From: CAZYJR01 sp964647905
GTDB lineage: Bacteria > Desulfobacterota > DSM-4660 > Desulfatiglandales > HGW-15
Direction of reading: 5' to 3'
Assembly (NCBI GenBank): GCA_964647905.1
Contig: CAZYJR010000001.1
Coordinates: forward strand, 62,001 to 126,000
DNA length: 64,000 bases
The position numbers and the translations under genes are program-made. Positions 60,276 through 64,000 of this stretch are shown here, one piece after another (positions within the stretch are counted from its first letter, which is position 1; the number at the start of each line of letters is the position of its first letter). The notes under the pieces were generated by a model. The model searched no databases and had not been told where the DNA came from. It saw only the letters and a list, made by a program, of their open reading frames with translations.

Positions 60276-61487
60276 TCAGCCCGCCACCGCACCGGCCATG
60301 GAGAAAATGGGCAGATACATGGCCACCACCAACCCTCCGATGGATCCTCCCAGGAAGAGCATCAGCAGGGGCTCCAACATGGAAGTAAGGGCGGCTACAG
60401 CGGCGTCGACCTCTTCATCATAGAAGTCTGCGATTTTCTCCAGCATGGTGTCCAGGGCGCCGGTGGCTTCGCCTACGGCTATCATCTGGATCACCATGCC
60501 CGGAAATATGTCGTTCTCCGAAAGGGGTTCGGCGATCGTCTGTCCCTCGGCGATGCTGGAACGGACCTCATAGATGATTTCTTCGAGTATGACGTTGCCC
60601 GAGGTCTTGGCCACGATTTCCAGGGAGTCCAAGATGGGCACTCCGCTTGCTATCATGGTCCCCAAGGTACGGGTGAACCTGGCGACCGCGGTCTTTTTCA
60701 GGAGATCTCCGAAAACCGGCAGCCTGAGGGCGGCGCTGTCGGTGACGCGCCTTCCGTTCTTGGTGCCTCTGTATTTCTTGAACGCAAAGCCCACTGCAAT
60801 CATGCCCAGGATTACCCAATGGACATTGCCTTTCATGAAACGGCTCATGTTGACCACCAACTGGGTCGGCGCGGGCAGGGCCTTGCCGAAGCTGGCGAAC
60901 ATGTCTTCGAAGACCGGTATTACGAATATCAAGATCACGGCTATCACTATGATGGCGATCGCCACCACCACGATGGGATAGGTGAGGGCTCCCTTGATCT
61001 GGCTTTTGAGCTTTTCAGCTTTTTCGATGAACGTGGCGAGCCTTCGCATGATTGTGTCGAGGATGCCTCCCACTTCCCCGGCGGCCACCAGGTTTACGAA
61101 GAGGTCGTCAAATATCTTGGGGTGTTTTTTCATGGCCTCGGCCAGGGTGGAGCCACCCTCAACGTCCTTGGAGATCTGCTTCAAGATGCCGCGGAATGTC
61201 TTGTTCTCTGTCTGGTCGGCAAGTATGCTCAGCCCCTGCACCAGGGGCAGCCCGGCGTCGATCATGGTGGAGAACTGCCTGGTGAATATGACGATGTCCT
61301 TCTTGGTGACCTTGGGCTGGAGAAACGAGACGTCCTCGAATAAGTCCTTGGGCTTGGGCTTGAGCTTCTTCACAGTGAGGTTTCGCCGCCTGAGCTGGGT
61401 CATGGCGATTCTTTCGTCGGCGGCCTCTATCTCACCCTTGAGCTTCCTTCCCTTACGGGTCTCTGCAACCCACAGGTACACTGGCAT
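60276..61487 (-). CDS. pilC: Type IV pilus inner-membrane platform protein PilC
   Basis: 403 residues, GspF/PilC family. The N-terminal cytoplasmic region is PVYLWVAETRKGRKLKGEIE; the two T2SF domains start VTKKDIVIFTRQFSTMIDAG, LPLVQGLSILADQ and AVARFTRTLGTMIASGVPIL, DSLEIVA. Three membrane helices, including YPIVVVAIAIIVIAVILIFV and the C-terminal PLLMLFLGGSIGGLVVAMYL. It anchors the pilus motors. AGGAGGG precedes the ATG at 61485-61487. pilB and pilT are not in the window. Confidence 0.94.
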   Translation of the reverse strand: MPVYLWVAETRKGRKLKGEIEAADERIAMTQLRRRNLTVKKLKPKPKDLFEDVSFLQPKVTKKDIVIFTRQFSTMIDAGLPLVQGLSILADQTENKTFRGILKQISKDVEGGSTLAEAMKKHPKIFDDLFVNLVAAGEVGGILDTIMRRLATFIEKAEKLKSQIKGALTYPIVVVAIAIIVIAVILIFVIPVFEDMFASFGKALPAPTQLVVNMSRFMKGNVHWVILGMIAVGFAFKKYRGTKNGRRVTDSAALRLPVFGDLLKKTAVARFTRTLGTMIASGVPILDSLEIVAKTSGNVILEEIIYEVRSSIAEGQTIAEPLSENDIFPGMVIQMIAVGEATGALDTMLEKIADFYDEEVDAAVAALTSMLEPLLMLFLGGSIGGLVVAMYLPIFSMAGAVAG

Positions 61488-61520
61488 TTGCGGCCCTCCT
61501 GTATCCCGACTTCGTCCAGA

Positions 61521-61549
61521 TTATGGTTGGGCGGGCATTTCAGGTCAAC
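61521..61549 (-). promoter_or_regulatory. Sigma-70 promoter for the pilC-pilS operon
   Basis: Minus strand: TTGACC (61544-61549, five of six), 17-base spacer, CATAAT (61521-61526, five of six). Start near 61514 gives a ~27-base leader to pilC. Strongest promoter match in the window. Confidence 0.6.
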
Positions 61550-61755
61550 CAAAATGTAGCTGATACTTACCTGCCGCCCTCGGCCCGCTGCGGCCGTCTT
61601 TCTGGATTCCGACCTGCCCCGGCTCCCTCCCCGGGAAGACGATCTCGACCAGGACCCGGGGTTTCCAATCAACTGGTCGGCACAGCACGCAAAGTCCTTT
61701 AACAATCACCCTGACCCTCGCGTCTTGCGATTCCTCGAGCGCCGGAACTTTGCGC
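61550..61755. other. Gene-poor divergent region between pilC and the biotin carrier
   Basis: The whole divergent gap is 61488-61844 and carries the pilC promoter on the left and the carrier promoter on the right. An 87-codon minus-strand frame (61545-61808) crosses both promoters and matches nothing I know; I do not call it a gene. No RNA structure is evident. Confidence 0.45.
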
Positions 61756-61786
61756 TTGACAATTGAAGTGATGGGGATGTTATATG
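61756..61786 (+). promoter_or_regulatory. Candidate promoter for the biotin carrier gene
   Basis: TTGACA (61756-61761), then an extended -10, TG-T-TATATG (61778-61786). The spacer to TATATG is 19 bases, longer than ideal. Start would be near 61793. Confidence 0.45.
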
Positions 61787-61844
61787 AAACATTTGTCATT
61801 TTTGCCATAAGACGGATTAATACTGTAAAAGGAGGTGCTTAGCT

Positions 61845-62057
61845 GTGAGTGAGGTCAATGCTCCCATGGGTGGTAAGGTGATCGATGTGAAGGTGAACGT
61901 GGGCGATGCGGTGAGCGAAGGTGACGAGGTGGTCATTCTCGAGGCCATGAAGATGGAGTTACCTGTGGTTGCCAATGCCGGGGGGACCGTCAAGGAGATA
62001 AAGTGCAAAAAGGGGGACGCGGTGGACGCCGAAGCGGTCCTCATGGTCCTCGAGTAG
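61845..62057 (+). CDS. Biotin carboxyl carrier protein (stand-alone biotinyl domain)
   Basis: 70 residues from a GTG preceded by AAAGGAGGTG. The sequence is a bare biotinyl domain: NAPMGGKVIDVKVNVGDAV then VVILEAMKMELPV, with the biotinylated Lys at residue 36 in EAMKM. It carries carboxyl groups between subunits of a biotin-dependent carboxylase, transcarboxylase or Na+-pumping decarboxylase. The carboxyltransferase gene is 84 bases downstream. Confidence 0.93.
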   Translation: MSEVNAPMGGKVIDVKVNVGDAVSEGDEVVILEAMKMELPVVANAGGTVKEIKCKKGDAVDAEAVLMVLE

Positions 62058-62141
62058 AACGAGCTAGAGGGACGGCCCGGGGTTTTTCTCCCCGAGCCGT
62101 TCTATCGCCGTGTTTCCCCGGCCCGCCCGGAGGTCCATTTC

Positions 62142-63692
62142 ATGGAAATGGAAGACAAGATTCGAGAGCTGGATAAGCTCAACAAAGAGGCCGAGCTCGG
62201 CGGCGGCCCTGAGCGCATCGAGCAGCAGCATGCCAAGGGCAAGATGACCGCAAGGGAGCGGATCGACTACCTGCTGGACCAGGACAGCTTTCAGGAGATC
62301 GACAAGTTCGTGGTTCATCAGTGCCGGGACTTCGACATGGACAAGAAGCGCATCCCGGGCGACGGTGTTGTCACCGGGTACGGGACCATCGACGGGCGGA
62401 TGGTCTTCATCTTTTCCCAGGACTTCACGGTCTTCGGGGGTTCTCTGAGCGGGGCCTTCGGGGCCAAGGTGTGTAAGATCATGGATCTGGCCCTGCGGAG
62501 CGGCGCTCCGGTGATCGGGTTGAACGACTCGGGCGGAGCCAGGATTCAGGAAGGGGTGATGAGCCTGGGCGGCTACGGGGAGATTTTCAAGCGGAACGTT
62601 CACGCCTCAGGAGTGATTCCCCAGATCTCGGTCATCATGGGGCCGTGCGCCGGCGGAGCGGTTTACTCTCCGGCTCTTACCGATTTCACCATCATGGTGA
62701 AAAAGACCAGTAACATGTTCATCACCGGGCCCCAAGTCATCAAGGCGGTCACCTCCGAGGAGGTGACCGCGGAGGAGCTGGGGGGGGCCATGACCCACAA
62801 CACCAAGAGCGGGGTGGCCCACTTTGCCGAGGACTCTGACAAAGCCGCCTTGGACCGCGTCCGTGAGATTCTGGGCTACCTGCCCCAGAGCTTCCGCGAG
62901 CCTCCCCCGGACGCCCCTGTGACCGATGACCCGGATCGCACCGAACCCTCCCTCAACAAGCTGGTCCCCGCCAACCCGAGACTGCCCTACGATATGCGGG
63001 ATCTGATTCGCAAGGTCCTGGACAACGGCGATTTCCTCGAGGTTCACCAGCATTATGCCGCCAACATGGTGGTGGGCTTCGGCCGGCTCCACGGTGCGGC
63101 CGTGGGCGTGGTGGCCAATCAGCCCCGGCAGCTGGCCGGGTGCCTGGACATAGACGCATCAATGAAGTGCGCGCGTTTTGTGCGTACCTGTGATTCGTTC
63201 AACATCCCCCTGATAACCTTCGTGGACGTCCCGGGTTACCTCCCCGGAGTCAACCAGGAGTACGGCGGTATCATAAAGCACGGGGCCAAGATCATATACG
63301 CCTACAGCGAGGCCACGGTGCCCAAGATCACCGTGGTTACGCGCAAGGCCTATGGAGGGGCCTATATCGCCATGTCAGGGAAGCATCTGGACGCGGATAT
63401 AAACTTCGCTTATCCCACCGCGGAGATAGCGGTGATGGGGCCGGAGGGTGCGGCCAACATTATTTTCAGGAAGGAGATCGAGGAATCCGAGGATCCCGAG
63501 GCCACACGGCAGAGGCTGGTGGAAGAGTATCGCCACAACTTCGCCAGCCCGTTCAAGGCGGCCGAGGTCGGGTTCATAGACCACATCATCTTCCCGGAGA
63601 TGACCAGGCCGCGCTTGGTCCGGGCCCTCCAGGCCCTTCGCAACAAGAGGGCATCCATTCCAGAGCGCCGGCACGGGAACATCCCCCTATAA
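62142..63692 (+). CDS. Acyl-CoA carboxyltransferase (methylmalonyl/propionyl-CoA type, alpha subunit of decarboxylase or PCC beta)
   Basis: 516 residues, crotonase-like carboxyltransferase. GKMTARERIDYLLDQDSFQE opens it; the CoA site has GLNDSGGARIQEGVMSLGGY and IMGPCAGGAVYSPALTDF, the carboxybiotin site has RKAYGGAYIAMSGKHLDAD. YLPGVNQEYGGIIKHGAK is typical of the methylmalonyl-CoA/propionyl-CoA group. With only a small biotin carrier beside it, methylmalonyl-CoA decarboxylase or transcarboxylase is as likely as propionyl-CoA carboxylase. No biotin carboxylase or membrane decarboxylase subunit is in the window. Confidence 0.93.
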   Translation: MEMEDKIRELDKLNKEAELGGGPERIEQQHAKGKMTARERIDYLLDQDSFQEIDKFVVHQCRDFDMDKKRIPGDGVVTGYGTIDGRMVFIFSQDFTVFGGSLSGAFGAKVCKIMDLALRSGAPVIGLNDSGGARIQEGVMSLGGYGEIFKRNVHASGVIPQISVIMGPCAGGAVYSPALTDFTIMVKKTSNMFITGPQVIKAVTSEEVTAEELGGAMTHNTKSGVAHFAEDSDKAALDRVREILGYLPQSFREPPPDAPVTDDPDRTEPSLNKLVPANPRLPYDMRDLIRKVLDNGDFLEVHQHYAANMVVGFGRLHGAAVGVVANQPRQLAGCLDIDASMKCARFVRTCDSFNIPLITFVDVPGYLPGVNQEYGGIIKHGAKIIYAYSEATVPKITVVTRKAYGGAYIAMSGKHLDADINFAYPTAEIAVMGPEGAANIIFRKEIEESEDPEATRQRLVEEYRHNFASPFKAAEVGFIDHIIFPEMTRPRLVRALQALRNKRASIPERRHGNIPL

Positions 63693-63712
63693 CGAGTGCC
63701 CGGAAGCCCCCG

Positions 63713-64000
63713 CTAAGACCCCTTTCCGGCCAGATTCAGACCCAGGTCCAGGGCCTTCTGGTTCATGTCCAGGAAGTCGCTGGGGACCTTGGTGCCAAGG
63801 ACCTGAAGCACCGATTCCCTTTGCACCACATCTGTCATTCCGATCAAGGCCCCGAGCATGCAGATGTTGAAGACAATGGAGCGGCCTATCTCCTTCATCA
63901 CCGCCTTGTAGATGCCCAGCTCCACTTGCCTGGCGTCCACTTTGCGTTCTTGGATCACGAAGTGGCTGTCGGTCAGCAGCAGGCCTCCTGGTCTTATGAT
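63713..64000 (-). CDS. 2-oxoacid:ferredoxin oxidoreductase gamma subunit, N-terminus outside window
   Basis: The 95 residues seen run in frame off the right edge (IIRPGGLLLTDSHFVIQER). SIVFNICMLGALIGMTDVVQ, then VPSDFLDMNQKALDLGL, is the usual C-terminal half of the gamma (KorC/VorC/PorG-type) subunit. It is separate here, unlike the beta-gamma fusion at 34-35 kb, so the genome holds at least two such enzymes. It is convergent with the carboxyltransferase, 20 bases apart. Confidence 0.85.
   Translation of the reverse strand: MIRPGGLLLTDSHFVIQERKVDARQVELGIYKAVMKEIGRSIVFNICMLGALIGMTDVVQRESVLQVLGTKVPSDFLDMNQKALDLGLNLAGKGS

Noticed and set aside
61545..61808. 87-codon minus-strand ORF between pilC and the biotin carrier
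   Set aside because: It covers the -35 of the pilC promoter and the whole carrier promoter, has no ribosome binding site, and matches no family.

Overview
The window is a dense, high-GC bacterial chromosome segment from an anaerobe. The best fit is a Desulfobacterota / deltaproteobacterial lineage (sulfate-reducing or syntrophic type), but this is inferred from gene content only. Supporting signs are the anaerobic, early-cobalt corrin pathway (CbiD, fused CbiET, CbiC, CbiA, CbiP), two sets of 2-oxoacid:ferredoxin oxidoreductase subunits, an ADP-forming acyl-CoA synthetase, a biotin carrier with carboxyltransferase, a NIL-ferredoxin, and PilS/PilC. Genes are packed, with many ATGA, GTGA or TTGA stop/start overlaps. 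I see no rRNA, CRISPR array, insertion sequence or phage gene; one tRNA is present.

Layout. 1-6.6 kb: a minus-strand cobalamin operon, cbiP-cbiA-cbiC-cbiD-cbiET-cbiF, with cbiF cut by the window edge. 6.7-8.9 kb: a zinc/manganese-type ABC transporter (ATPase and permease) between a small exported protein and a lipoprotein-type YidD. 9-10.2 kb: a GAF/HD-GYP protein. 10.4-18.6 kb, plus strand: cvpA, mazG, mtgA, a histidine kinase with a degraded ATPase domain, plsC, an exported protein and priA. 18.7-26.7 kb: a fused double CDP-alcohol phosphatidyltransferase with mpl; rpmB; then relA/spoT, proS and ispG. 27-32.2 kb, plus strand: aminotransferase, NIL-ferredoxin, mnmA, mtaB, an orphan 77-residue domain and an EamA transporter.

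32.3-44.1 kb looks like an acquired block of visibly lower GC. It starts with a frameshifted GNAT gene, a metal-binding lipoprotein-type receptor and a broken zinc-ribbon ORF. It continues as one catabolic unit: tripartite carboxylate transporter (tctC-B-A), GntR regulator, M29-like metalloprotein, IlvD/Edd dehydratase, SDR, and 2-oxoacid:ferredoxin oxidoreductase (alpha, and a beta-gamma fusion). The logic is uptake of a hydroxy-acid, dehydration to a 2-oxo acid, and oxidation to acyl-CoA. The neighbouring ADP-forming acyl-CoA synthetase (44.2-46.3 kb) could then make ATP.

46.3-50.5 kb holds the most unusual unit: a two-repeat DUF1538 membrane protein, a protein of three tandem PII-like domains, and a divergent KptA-like protein, translationally coupled to each other or to the acyl-CoA synthetase. 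50.8-64 kb: thioesterase, pyrF, tRNA-Thr(CGU), a zinc-ribbon protein, a rng-PP2C-FHA operon, a pilC-pilS-radical SAM operon, a biotin carrier with carboxyltransferase, and the start-side-truncated gamma subunit of another oxoacid oxidoreductase.
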